NCBI GenBank assembly: GCA_932521025.1
Contig: OW051471.1
Span: 8,308,001 to 8,372,000 of the forward strand
Origin: Oscheius onirici
Taxonomy: Eukaryota; Nematoda; Chromadorea; Rhabditida; Rhabditidae
DNA: 64,000 nt
Direction: 5' to 3'
Shown: positions 52,401-64,000 of the stretch, in pieces
Numbering within the stretch: the stretch's first letter is position 1
Layout of the letters: the number at the start of each line of letters is the position of its first letter
Translations under genes and position numbers: made by a program
The notes under the pieces: model-generated
Database searches by the model: none
Seen by the model: the letters and a program-made list of their open reading frames with translations, nothing else
What the model was told of the DNA's origin: nothing

Positions 52401-54140
52401 ATTTCCTCGTTTGGAGAAGACGATGGTGTAGACGATGTGTTCTTTTCAGTTTCTAAGCCTGTCGACACCGTATGTGAGATATGAAGATTAGCGTTATTTA
52501 ATGCAGGTAGGTAGAATATTCGGAAAATAGGAGCTAAACATAATGAAGCGGCATAGAAGGTACCATGAAGTGGCATGCAAGTGTGGTGATCTGACACCAT
52601 AAACTAGTGTCTCAAGTCTATATCATTCCCATCATTTTTCGTAGATCTTGTTGTTACATTCAGAAACCGTCAGCGTTGTCTTTTCTGTTTTCACCATTTT
52701 CAAAAAAATTCGAAAGAAAATTGATCAAAATCAATAAATACGATCGGTAAGTCAGCTGATGTCTCAATTCAGCTTGTACATAGGAAATCTTCCGCCACCA
52801 TCACATCCCCGTTAATTCGTCTTCGCGCGGTCTGCCGCCCGTGGGCTGGTCTAAAATGGCCGGGCGAACGGCAAATTTCCCTTTTTCGATCCGATTTTGT
52901 TGTGGTGAAAAAGGAAAACGTGGAGAGATTTGTTAACTTTGAAATGTCTGTTATTTTTTCTTGTTCTCCCAAACTCTTTTCGACTTTCCCTTGTTTTGTT
53001 GTGTTGCCATCCTGCGCTCCCAAATAGGTGCTGGTACGGGGGGATAGAACTGGTAGCTGAGTGAGGGTGAAAGGGAAGAGAGCCGTGTTTGTTGCCGTGT
53101 GTGGGGGCAATCCTGCTACATCTTGTGAGGCGAAAACAGTTCACCAAAACATAGGGACAGATCTTCTCTCCTTCAGCTACTGGTTCCCCAAAAGCACAGA
53201 CGAGTTTGTGTCCCTTTGCCCCCAGTCCACGGATGGCAACAACTCCTTTCCCTTTCGACATCCGACTTTATCAAAAACGTCTCAATAACTTTCACCAATT
53301 TTGCTATAAATCTTTCGAACTAGTTTCAAGATGTTGACTGGCACTCCTCCCTTTTATCTGTTCACTTCATTATGGCTTGAACAATTCCACATTTCAGTAT
53401 TTCTCAAAGATCATTTTCTTCCAGTTCTTTTTATCGTTTTAACTGAAAAAAAGACGTCTTTTCTATGTTCCGAAGGTCACATGCAATGTTACAGAATTTA
53501 ATGGTAATGAAAGAATGTTCTTGGTGTCTTCAAAATTTTGATGAACCGCAAACTTTAACTCCCTTACGCACATTCGAAAAATTCTTGACCTACCGTATTC
53601 CCCGAGCACTTTCCAAAAGTAATTGCGCTCGATGAATGTACATCCATTTCCATTTAGATAGACTTACATTTGGATAAACAATCAGTCACTTTTGGCTTAT
53701 CTTTGCAGCACTTGGTCGAACTATTGTTTGGCAGCTCAAAACATATTCCCCTAATTTCGTTCAAGATCTTTTATATCAAAGCTCCTAGCTCTGTTTTAAC
53801 ACTCGTTTGCTGTACCTTTGTCTTCAAATTTTTAACCTTTGTCGAAATTCACTCAGTTGAAAATCTATAATAGTCCCTTCCGAGAAATTAGCTTGAACGG
53901 TTTGTGATCAACTGGTCATTTCCCTGTTGTGGTGTGTAAATCTAAAAAGCTTACCCGAACTGGTTTCTTTCCTTCTCCCAACCCAAGAGAGTCCGTCGGT
54001 GCACCGTTCGTAAATTCCCTGACAAAAACGAGGACGATGGAGTAGGAACGAGAGATCACACAGCACAAACAGAAACATCTTGAGAACAGCTTACTTTTCC
54101 CAGTTTATGTGAAGAAGAGGGAGTAAAATAGTTTGCAGGA
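52401..54140. other. Gene-free stretch between TIR element and Pax region
   Basis: Several long open frames exist at 52.8-53.3 kb on both strands, but they lack splice signals and family resemblance. This region may be distal regulatory DNA of the Pax gene. Confidence 0.4.
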
Positions 54141-54245
54141 ATGGAGGAGATGGTCAACTGCAACTGTAGCGGTTCCATCTGTCACTGTGTCATCGACACT
54201 TCTTCTCCGACCACCCTAGAACGCGACTTCAATGCATGGCTTCTG
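54141..54245 (+). CDS. Possible upstream exon (of Pax gene or a separate gene)
   Basis: From ATG 54141, after a TTTGCAG site, the frame reads MEEMVNCNCSGSICHCVIDT, then LERDFNAWLL, and meets a GTATGT donor at about 54246. It looks like a true first exon. The partner exon is not clear: the nearest downstream coding exon on this strand is the Pax exon at 56032, which has its own ATG. Possibly an alternative first exon. Confidence 0.35.
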
Positions 54246-54286
54246 GTATGTTATTTTCAATATTTACATCTCTCTACTACTAAAGT

Positions 54287-54485
54287 GCAATGGTGTCTGT
54301 GGTGGAATGTTTGTGTTTGTCCATGGTCACGAACAAGTCAGGACAAGTTAGCCTTTCTTAGGATTAGATAGTTAGTTTTGAACATAGAGTGGGAACGAGT
54401 AATCTAATGTTTGGACAACATTCTTCGCACTTCTGAGAGCCGCAGGCGCCAGGGCGGCGACAGCCGTCGTAGACGGCTGGTAGTT
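54287..54485 (+). repeat. Dispersed repeat copy upstream of Pax gene
   Basis: The most complete copy, about 195 nt. Head GCAATGGTGTCTGTGGTGG, then 'ttgtccatggtcacgaa', 'ttctgagagccgcaggcgcc', and tail hairpin CAGCCGTCGTAGACGGCTG at 54461-54479 followed by GTAG. Confidence 0.7.
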
Positions 54486-56031
54486 CACTATGTTCCTAAG
54501 GCTCTACCATAATGCAAACGTCTTCGTTAGTTTCCTCAAAGCTCTCTATTGAAGTTTTACGTGTACATAACATTTCCTGTCCGATTTTTCAAAATTCTAT
54601 GCATCGGTGTGTATTGAACTCTCTTTCATATGTCAAAGACAACGGGATGTACCTATTGCGCCATGATTTTTCTAAAGTGTCTGGAGATTGCCATCTTCTT
54701 CGCTTTCATCGGCGAAAGGCATTTTCCGGAAAAGAAACAAATCTTTTCTATTTGATAAAAAGCCTATTAGAATTGTCGAAAGTGACTTCTTGCCTGAACG
54801 AATGCGTAGGAGTAATCTGTACCAGTCAGAATCGAGCATCTTCGAATATTTTCGAACATTCGAATTGAACACTCACATATCGTACTTTTTCCAAAAGTGC
54901 ACTGCCCTTTCGCCTTCCATACGATCTGTTTTCGACTTCCCCGTCCCATTACTCTCTCCTTCTCATGATGAACAGAAAAATGAAATGAAGACTATAGATC
55001 GCGCGGGACTGTTTTTCATCCTTGTCATTTAGAGAAGCCGTAAACGTTTCGGCATAGTGCAGAGAGGCAAAAGGGGTTCTCTTCGAAAACACCAGCAAGG
55101 GTTGTAAACTACAGTAAAAAGATAATTTTATTGAGGTCGAAATGAACTGCTTTGTTGCGATTGGAGGGTCTTTTCGGGCGTGGTTGTCAGGGGCAGTTTA
55201 GAAACTGAAGAGTCGTCTGATTTCCGATCGTTTACCGGGGAAGAAGTACCTCATAAAATGAATTGGGAGAGTCAGAGTTCAGTCTAAGGCTTAACAAAAC
55301 TTAACAAGTTGAACTTATCTTGTAGTTAAACAACAACTACAGACTGTCGTCTGTTGATAGAGGAACCACGAAAGAGGTGCTTTTTCGCTTATGGATTCGG
55401 TTGCGTGGTGGAACCTCGAACATATGACTTTCCTGCAGTTGCGCGTCTGAATTTCGACCGTGATTTCGACTTGTTCCGGAGCTATTCCATCATACTGAAA
55501 ATTGTAAATTTCCCACTGCTATTCATCGTTTCTTTTCTTCTTCTTTTATGTTGTTTTCAGTCTGTCGTTCCGTGCCTTTTCTTCTTCCTTGATTCTGTTT
55601 TCAGTCCATGCCCTTTGTCAGAGGTGCTCCGTTGACTTTCCTTACTTTTCTTCCTTCACAAAAGTATTGTTGATGATAGAACTCTGACTCAAAACTGTTC
55701 GGGTTCCATCTCGTGATTCGTCCAATTCAGTTGACTCAACCCGCAAATAGTTTCTCCTCGTTTTTGCACATTCTTCCCCTAAGTGCCACTGCCCGAAAAT
55801 GATAGAGATCAGGAGCGCTTCTTCACTCGAAACTGTCAGTCTACTCCATCTCGCTTCATTTTTCATTGGGGAAGTGAGAAGGAGAGAGAGAGTGTACACC
55901 GTCTTCCTTCGTCGTCGCGTCAGTAAACCTTCTAAGAAGAGCGCGCTCGCGCAGCAAAAAGCCTGCCAGCCAGTCCGCCTCCCAAACCGCGTCGCTCCGC
56001 GACACCACAGTCGTCGACGACCCAAAGCGCC
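54486..56031. other. Long non-coding stretch upstream of Pax coding exons
   Basis: No supported gene. It probably consists of the 5' UTR, intron or promoter of the Pax gene. A GC-richer patch with GCGCGCTCGCGCAGC at about 55941-55955 sits just before the coding start. Confidence 0.4.
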
Positions 56032-57811
56032 ATGGACCCTCTTCTTGCCAATAGCTATTTTATGCAATGCTCTCTCGGCAGCTACAGTAATCCCCTCTAC
56101 AGTACCACTTTTCTTACTGTAAGCTTTTCAGTGTTTCTGAACATCGTCTTTACTCTACTATTCATTTGTTTCCAGGGCGAAGCCACCGTCTCCGAATACT
56201 ACCCGACTCTTGATCTCAACCACAAACCAGAAGTCCCCGAATTTTCCGAAGACTCGACGAATCCGTCGCCTCCTGAGCCTGCAACGGAGCCTGTGAAGAC
56301 CGACCTCCGCAAGGTGCGACGGAAAGGTAAAGGCACGTTTTTTGTTATATGCATAAACCACGCTTGACCCTAATCTCATTTGTTTACATGTACATTAAGA
56401 CAATACCTTTGTGTTGCGTGAGCAGTTTTTGTACGCAGTCACACTGACCAATACTAAATGAGGAACTAAATTCTTTAGAAGGGGGATGGAATCCCTGTCT
56501 AACAATTTGAAGATCAGTGTTCAAAAATCCTTGAATGCGTACATCTACCACCACACTTTGGTAGCTTTAAATAAAGTGGTATCCGCTATAAAAACAATTC
56601 AAAACTACGATCAGCGTAGATTGCGTCGTCGTATTCTTATGTTCAGAAGATATTTATTTAAAAAAAACAAGACTAACAATAAGAAGTACCCGCTTTTCAT
56701 TCTCTCAGTACTGAAAGAAAGTTACAGTAAAGTTTTGAAGCCATTACTGGTCATAACTTCTTGATTTCAAAGAAACTTTTACTCCGTCCTATCTCACAAC
56801 TTATTTGGCTTGTAATTATTACAGTAGTTTACGTAACTTTCTGCCATTTTAATCTTTTCGCCAAAGCGTTTGAGTAATCTTCTACTCAGTAAGTAAATCA
56901 ATGCTACCGTGTAAAAACGACGACGTAATAGTGCCTTGAACCTTATCAATTCTCGACCTTCCGGTACCGTACACACAATTTTCTCGCACCCCTGACGTAA
57001 AAGTTCCTGGTCAATTCTAGAAAAAGTTGTTTACAAGTTCTGCAGAGCATTTTTTGCTGCAGCAAAGAACAAACACTTTGCACTTTAATCATCGCAAAAG
57101 ATTGCTTCCCTGTTTGTTTGGAAACTGAGTACAGTTTCAGGAACCAACCTCTATGGGCGTCCCTACTGTCCTGGCCGGCCGCTGTCGATGGAAGAGAGGA
57201 CGAGGATTATTGAACTTCACATGGGAGGCATGAAAGTCAACGCCATCTCGAAAAATCTCTGTATCTCTCATGGTTGTGTTAGCAAGATTATCAGCAGGTG
57301 AGTGCATAGGAAGAATGATTAAAAGTACTTCCCGAGCGAAAAGAGTAAGCAAAAATGTTTTTGAATTGGCTTTTTTTTATCAAATTGCCTTCAGTCACGT
57401 TCTATATTGGAAACCAGTCTTCCCAGTAATTTAACTTACCTACCTCACATTGTGATATTCTGTCAAAAACTGTTATAATGCATTGTTATGAGCCTGACTG
57501 CTCTGCAAATCTGTCTCTCAAATCTCATTTTCAGGTATCGTTCAACTGGAATCCTGACACCTGCCTCATCTCCTGAACAACGACGAACGCGTAGAGTAAA
57601 AAAGACAGAATCCTCACCGGAATCTGTCCTAACTCAGGAGACCTACAGCCATCTAGACTATGCTATTCCTGTGCCTGTTCAGTTCATTGGAGGCTCACCA
57701 CCAGATCTTCTCCAGTCTCCTCCCAACAGTCACTTCCTTCCCACAGCGTATTCAGTACTTCACGACCCGATGATGCTGCAAGAGTATCACCACCAACAGA
57801 TGTTGCTTTAA
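56032..57811 (+). CDS. PAI-only Pax transcription factor (nematode N-Pax type)
   Basis: Nuclear DNA-binding protein. The start is MDPLLANSYFMQCSLGSYSN. Exon 2 contains EYYPTLDLNHKPEVPEF and DLRKVRRKG. After an intron of about 810 nt, exon 3 reads NLYGRPYCPGRPLSMEERTR, then IIELHMGGMKVNAISKNLCI and SHGCVSKIISR. The last exon opens YRSTGILTPASSPEQRRTRR and continues with a Pro/Ser-rich tail ending at 57811. The third and fourth pieces form the N-terminal (PAI) half of a paired domain (GRPLP...RIVELA..G.R.CDISR.L.VSHGCVSKIL.RY..TG). The second half (RED) and the homeodomain are absent. C. elegans has such N-Pax genes. Introns are unusually long for this window, as is common for developmental regulators. 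Confidence 0.88.
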
Positions 57812-59744
57812 TATTTATCAGATCTGTAGTTGTTTCTTTGCCAAATACGGGATTGCAGTTAGCTATCGAGTCAACGTTTACCTCTTTAAAATCAGTGTGC
57901 CGAGTGAATTCAGGATTGTTTTTTTTCATCCTCAAGTAAATGTCCAAATTTCTTCTTGATCCTCTGTTTTGATTGACCAAGGTCAATAGTCCGTCGGAGG
58001 TTCAATGAAGCGATCATTACGTGTTCTTTTGCGGCCCTACGCAGGCAAACAGTGGTGATGCCACGCTAATCTGGACTCAGGGCTTGGCGTTCATTCTATA
58101 CCTGCTTTTATGTTTGGAAACACTTACTCCTTTGTGCATTTCGATTCCTTTCCTATTGATGTGTAGTCAATAACAGGATTTTTGTAAGATAGTCGCTAGT
58201 CTTTCAACTGTTGTCGGCATGAGGTCAAACACGAGTAACCATCTTTGGACAACCTTTCTTTTAATGTATAACACATTTCCATGTGTCCATGAAAACTTTT
58301 TCTCCTTGTAGAACTACTAAATTTCTTATTAAATGTGGTACATAAGCATGCAATTCAAATGCTACATTTTTTCTTGTCTCTTTTCTTTTCGCTTCCAGAC
58401 ACACAATAACAGACATTCTTTCTAATAACATCTCGACCATAACAGTCATCATAACAATGAGTTCACGTACGGCTTGAAACCCATTGGCTGTTAACATCAG
58501 GTTTCAGGAGAGGTAATTCATGTGATAAATTGCTTCTGACATGGCTGGCTGAAACTTGTCAAATGCTTCAATCATTCCCTCCCCGATAATTAACGATTAT
58601 TAGAAGTCCGTCGAACATTTCGTGGTTTATTTAGAATTCGGTCAATGACAGCTAATTGTGTCCGAGGTGAGTCATTTGCGAAAGGTAGTCCCCTCCTCTC
58701 CCGGCTCCAAAAGCCTATAGATATCTGTACAAACAATCTCTGTGTCGCGTGCGCGACGAGAGCATTGACCCTCCCGATTAGTCTGAGGGATTCACGCCCT
58801 TCTTTTCTTTTCCAAAAAATTCTCTGTGTTTTTCCGACCGGTCGCTCCCTCTCTGTCCATTGTGTTCGCCATGTGGCATTTGTGTCTATTGTAATTGTCC
58901 GAGCGAACCGTTCAATACTTTCGCCTCGTCCCGTCCATTTCCCATTTATGAACCGAACTTGATAGTTTTTGACAGCAAAAAATATGGGGCTGTTTTGTGT
59001 TTACCTCCCCTCCAAAGACTTGGTTTCTTCCTGACCTTCGCGCCATTTTTCGATTAAAAAGTTGCAAAAGAGCTGCCCGAGACCGTTTTCAACAGTTTAT
59101 GACCTATTTCGAGTGCGCAGAACAAGAAATTTCACACTTAAAGTCTTTGACCGTTCCTTTTGTTGAATTGTGCGTCTTTCTGGAAAATACTAGCAGTTTT
59201 TATCAACTCTATATTTTGGTAATTCTGGTTTCCATAATTTTGTGTCTATACGTTTCTCACATAGCTTTTTCTTGTGAACGCCTGTAAGCAACGTTTTGCT
59301 TTTGTCGACTATCAAACAATTCTCTTTGAGTGATCTGTTATGACCCAATGACATACTGTTTTGTCCATTGTTCCTCTTTTCTTCAGCTGACCATCTCATG
59401 CACAGTCTTTAAACTGTTTTCCAACTGACGGAAACAAAGAACCAGTTGAGAGACTTTGTTCAGTTTGAGAATAGCTCCCTTCCCCGTTTACCATATTCAA
59501 TTATTTAGACTGTTGTTCTGTATGCTTCATTTCCCTTTTTATCACATTTGTCTTTCTCGGACAGAATTTTAGAATTAAACACTACAGAGATGACCAATTT
59601 GTTCTGCACTTTGCCCCTATCTTCGGGCTATTTAGGGTTCTCTTTCCGGTCCCTCTCAGTTCTTTCCAATTTGAATATATTTGCCCTTCAAAAACACTTT
59701 TCATTTCTGAAAAATCCTGCCTACCATTATACTCAGTTTTCAGA
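57812..59744. other. Gene-free stretch
   Basis: AT-rich DNA between the Pax 3' end and the next receptor. No supported gene on either strand. It may be regulatory sequence of the Pax gene. Confidence 0.4.
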
Positions 59745-60948
59745 ATGTCGGCCAACAACAGTTCCGACCCCGATACCTTCTTCCTCGACCCCTATTTCGT
59801 TTCCCATTACCGAGTAGTTCTAGTCATTTTCACAATTTTGTCAAATATTTTCACAATAACTGCCCTTGTAGCATTGCTCAGACAAAAGTTCCACCTCCGA
59901 CGTGTGATATTCCTCACAATATTGTTCCCGAACATTCTTATAACTTATACTTTTCTTTTCCTCCAACCCGTTATACTCCTTCCTAATCCCGTAGTCCATA
60001 TTCTAGGGCCCCTTCAGTTCCATGGACTTGGCTACAGTCAACTAGTTATTTGGGCTGTTTTGTTCATAGCAACTTTAGCAGTTTTCGCTTACTCCCTGTT
60101 GTACATTTATTTCACGGCAATAGCTAGAACCAGTACTTGGAACCACTTTACGGGCTTCTTCCTTACCGGACTGGGAGTAGCCTTCAGTACTGTTAATGTA
60201 TTGTTGATATTCAATGCAGCCGAAAAAATTACTCCTATCTCTCTGTCGTTGACATTCCCAAAATGGTGTATCAACTATGTCTTCGTGGAATACCTCGTCC
60301 TGCTGATGATGGGCTGCGCTGTGGTAACGTTCACGATCGAGAGGTGAGTCCTCAAACTTTGAAAAGCAAAAAAGTTACTTACAATTAGTTGGTAGCTATT
60401 ATCAGTCCCTTTTCCTGGACTGTTAAAAATCCAGGTGGCTAAAACAGAATCGCAGAATCTTGCCATTGCTACGAGTTTGCGGTAGGGTTAACAGTGTGAA
60501 GCATAGAGTCTCCAAAACTGATCTGACAGAGACTGGGTCGGATAAATCATTTCCGATTGTTTTCCTAGTTTCCTAACAATCCCCGCTTCAGAGCCGTGAC
60601 CTCGATGAACGAAGTGCAACTTGTCAAACAACGAACAGCCGATCTTCAATGGTCCCTTCTCAAGTTGCTTGTCTGCTATGGCGCAATATTCTTGTTTATC
60701 TTTGCGCTGCCATCGTTTTTGCTTCTAAGCAGTCTGCACTTCAAGTGGCGGCTATCCGCTGGACGGTATGTCTCTTTGAACTTTGTTGACGTAACAACCT
60801 TTCCAGACCAACCTTCTATTTGTCTCTTCTAGCTCCAAGTGCTATCATTTGTCCAGCCGTCTTCATTTCTCATTTCCTTCACGTCAAACAGTTTCGTCTG
60901 GCCGTTACCAGACGACGACAGAACACAATTTCGCCCGTGGCGAAATAA
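59745..60948 (+). CDS. 7TM chemoreceptor, nematode type
   Basis: The start at 59745 lies one base after a TTTTCAG acceptor: MSANNSSDPDTFFLDPYFVS, with an N-glycosylation site. Seven membrane segments follow: VVLVIFTILSNIFTITALVA; VIFLTILFPNILITYTFLFL; IWAVLFIATLAVFAYSLL; NHFTGFFLTGLGVAFSTVNV; INYVFVEYLVLLMMGCAVV. After an intron (about 60343-60592) come a basic loop (MNEVQLVKQRTADLQWSLLK) and TM6 (LLVCYGAIFLFIFALPSFLL). After a second intron TM7 (YLSLLAPSAIICPAVFISHF) and the tail VKQFRLAVTRRRQNT follow. The stop is at 60946-60948. The pattern is that of the Str/Srh/Srd group. The frame is intact. Confidence 0.85.
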
Positions 60949-63900
60949 TAAACTTTTTGCTCTTGCGGAAGAAAAGCTCAGTTGTGCTAGAATAACTCAG
61001 TTCCTTCTCCGGCTGCAGGATATATTAGTTTCACATGAACAGTGAGTCAGATAGACTTTTGGACAAGAAGTTGGATATTTCATCAGAACTCCCACTTCCT
61101 CTTGAATCTTTCAGGCCATTCATAAAAGGCTTATTGTCTAATAGACTAGACTGACTAGACCGGAATCATATTGTGTTTTCATGATTCTATTATCTCTGGG
61201 TAACAGTCTTGGAAGAATGATTGAGATCCACAAACCCATCAAAGGTTTTAGACCAATGAATCAATGTAATCATTCTGTTTTCATATCTGAGAATACAGTT
61301 GTTCATGAATTACTTTTACACTGTTTCATCAGTTTTTTGAACTCTTGATCCTCTTTACATAATTAAACATATCTTCTTCTGGTCCTTTCCAGTAGCCATC
61401 TTCCAGATCACCGACCAGTTTCTATAACGGTCTTAAATGTTCTGACTCTAAAGAATTTGAGTCTCGCTGGTCTTTAAAAATGACAGTGATCACCCACGCT
61501 TATTTGATCAGCTGAAATGAATGGTGCTTGTTGGCAATTTGCACCCGGTACACTCTCCGTTTTTTGTTGCCATCCTCTTCAGAGAGCTTTTTTCTAGATT
61601 GATGTAACGTCGTCATTTAGCAGTCAATTAATGCTTGCAAAAACAGGATTCGAGTGGTCAGAGCAAAGTTCAGCTGTGAATCAGATCTGGATACGTAACG
61701 CATTAGTTGGTGATCTATGTTTTCCATTCAGCTGCTCCTGTGGGTGTGCGAAGTATGGTTTCTGATTATCGCTCTTGTCTGACTTCAGCTTCCTCCGAAG
61801 TATATTGCTTGTCAATTTCTCGAAGTTATCTCCCTACAAGATTTTTGAACTTGTTTTTTTTTGTCGTAAAAATTACCACTCTCGACATTAACAAATTTCA
61901 AAAATAAAAAGCGAACTAAGAGCACAACATTTGTGAGCTAGCCCGTTCGGCGCCATTCCCGCTCTGAGCAATACTCTCTCCAATATTGTCTCTTGAACAA
62001 TGGTGTCTGCTCTCCTTCCTGCCAGTCATCCAATACTTCCCATATCATTATGAAGATGTTAATTCTTGTTTGAACTTCTGGAAAAGAACCCGAGCTTTGA
62101 GACGTTCGTTTGCCGCCCTCTCTCAATGACCACATGTGTTGTGTTGTTGTGCGAGCAAAGGGGGAGAGAGAGCCTCAAAGATTATTATGGCTTCTCTGAT
62201 CGAGTCGGGTACATATATACCTTACTGTCTCGCTATCAACAAAACAAACATACACTGTCCTCTATTTCTTTTTGATCACTATTTAGGCAAGGTATTTTCC
62301 TTCGATTTCTAGATCCCTTCAAACCACCGGCAACTTTTAGAGTAAAAACATCTAATCAGAAGATTTTACCAGAACACGTGAATAACTAAAGATTCGGTTA
62401 ACTCCTATACTTTAATTTTGCATGCCCGAGCATAATGTCAAAAGATGTTTTAGCTCCGATCTTTTAATCTCACCTCTCCCCCGAGCAATAAAAAGAACGG
62501 AACACCGAGAGAGTTGGTCAAACATCAGCTTTTTCTAGCTATCCGTATGCAAACTGCTTCGAGCTGCCACAGCTGATGATCCACTAGATGTTCTTTCTGG
62601 ATAAACAACAAAGTCCTCCCCAATTTCGTCGCTCTGAAATTCTCCTGAGCGCAGTGACGCAAAACACACGCGGTCGGGTCTTTTTTTTTGAGCTGTGTGC
62701 TCTTTGTTCAAAAAACTATGCTAAATGAAAACTTCGTCTTATTTGGATCAGTTGATGCCTTGATGATCAGTTGGATTTTGATGACTAAGTGATTCATCGA
62801 GTGAGCAAAGCACTCTTGATATTCTTTGTGTAAAGTGAACCTTTCAGATCCGGCTCACTTTTCGAAACGCAGTTTTTTGGATACCAAAAGTCTAATCTTT
62901 TATGCTGGAAACATACTAACAATCTGGAGATCTAACCTTTTCTAATGTTTCTCGTAAACAAATGTTCATAATCTCCCCATTTTATACTTTTTGTATTAAC
63001 CAGTCTGAATATAGGCTTACAACTAGTTTTACCTTTGAACTTTGCGGAAATGTTCTCTCGTTTCTGGGAAGTGTAGGTTGCGCTGTTTTTGCATCAAAGC
63101 CCTGTCATAGCTTCCTTTTAGCTCTCAGCTGTGTCCCGATCTGTGTTCTCCTTTAAAAAGCTTTCGTTCAGGTAGTCGTTTATCTGTCCAAAGCTCATCT
63201 ATCTTCTCTGCTTTTGTCCTCTGGTCATTTTGATAAGCTCCTGTCTATCTCCCCGTTCGTACTTTCTCTCGAATCCGCACTAATTATTTACGTAATGGAG
63301 TCGAAAATCACTGACAGAGGTCAAACAAGTTGCGATCTGACCTTCAATATTGACAGAAGAAGCCCCTCATAAATAGTCTGTGAACTTGACTTTTCCTTCA
63401 AAATTATCTTTTTTGTTGGACCAAGTTCTGTTGCCTTCTTTAGTTCTCTCAGCGGATGAGCTTTGATGCAGTTGCGATCACTGATCAGTTTATTAACCCC
63501 ATCTGCTCTTTTAACAGCAGCCGCAGACCGGTGGTTATCAGGAAGCCCAGCCTACAATGCACATTGTCCTGTTAAACCTTCATCACTACGGAAAAGCGGT
63601 GTTTGGATCTGGTACTTACAAATAGAGTACGACGAAAGTTTGTAGCGGACTTTTGACTATAAATTATGCGCTTTGAAGCGTTTGGCTCCAGAATCAGTAG
63701 AAAACCTCATTGGGGAGACTATTATCTTCATTCCATTCATGTTCAGCCATTTTTCGCTCCCACGCATTCGACAAAATTAGTTCAATTGAGACTCTAATGA
63801 AATCGCGACCATTATCATTTGTCTGATTCGTTTTGGAAAGCAGTATTTTCGTGTGTTCGTCTCGGGAATGCTGTTCAGTACAGAATGTTTATCCCAACTA

Positions 63901-64000
63901 AAATTAGAGCTTTCCAATCACAGTTCTCGATAAACAAAATGAGGTTTCGCGTTTCTGCTCAACAATGCTGGAGACGGTGTTTGTTCTCTGAAGGCTCTCT
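60949..64000. other. Gene-free right end of window
   Basis: About 3 kb with no supported gene. It is AT-rich with short scattered frames only, and I found no RNA gene. It could be a large intron or the upstream region of a gene beyond the right edge. Confidence 0.4.

Noticed and set aside
52769-53290. Overlapping open frames of 75-136 codons on both strands
   Set aside because: No signal, domain or splice junction; they exist because of locally few stop codons in a GC-richer patch.
55354-56122. Arg/Ser-rich frames upstream of Pax on both strands
   Set aside because: No splice continuity and no domain; they probably reflect the GC-rich 5' UTR.
56486-56764. 92-codon basic open frame inside the Pax intron
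   Set aside because: Start and stop are present, but the frame is low-complexity (Lys/Asn/Arg), lacks an acceptor or leader site next to the start, and resembles nothing known.
1-64000. CRISPR arrays, bacterial operons or prophage
   Set aside because: The window is clearly eukaryotic, with introns throughout; no regularly spaced short repeats were seen.

Overview
This window comes from a nematode nuclear genome. The evidence is: introns of roughly 35-50 nt with GT-AG ends; TTTCAG-type acceptors lying directly against start codons, as expected for spliced-leader trans-splicing; several seven-transmembrane chemoreceptors of nematode-only families; and nematode-type genes (an MLT-10-like molting protein, a ZYG-11-like LRR/ARM protein, a Pax protein with only the first half of the paired domain, and a mars-1 type methionyl-tRNA synthetase with a C-terminal EMAP-II domain). 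The species cannot be named from this sequence. The GH5 glucanase fits a lineage that has gained such enzymes by transfer.

Left part (1-27 kb) is gene-dense. In order: the 5' part of an anillin-like gene (-); the C-terminal half of a chemoreceptor (-); a small unknown gene; a secreted GH5 exo-1,3-beta-glucanase (+); a low-molecular-weight tyrosine phosphatase (+); a small heat-shock protein with an odd middle (+); MED20 (-); and a protein with three similar OB/cold-shock-like segments (-). Three closely spaced + strand genes follow and may form an operon: KIAA2013 homolog, methionyl-tRNA synthetase and ESF1. ESF1 has two very large introns. One holds a complete minus-strand chemoreceptor. The other holds a small minus-strand membrane protein gene, whose own intron carries a dispersed repeat that is itself interrupted by a 743-bp foldback element. 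A kinesin-5 gene (-) closes this part.

Middle part (27-40 kb) is a local tandem duplication. Two multi-exon genes encode a long unrecognised N-terminal region followed by a protein kinase domain with HKD and DLG motifs. Between them lies a third copy without a kinase domain, cut off by a repeat and by a fragment of a chemoreceptor that is almost identical to part of the complete one after the second kinase gene. Leader sequences in front of both kinase genes are also repeated.

Right part (40-64 kb) holds the MLT-10-like gene, a tRNA-Thr(AGU), an srg-like chemoreceptor, a ZYG-11-like gene whose C-terminal ARM region is duplicated within the gene, a 1.4-kb element with about 375-bp terminal inverted repeats, a PAI-only Pax gene with long introns, another chemoreceptor, and a final 3 kb with no recognisable gene.

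Exon borders below were read by eye from splice signals and frame continuity. Gene ends are firmer than internal borders.
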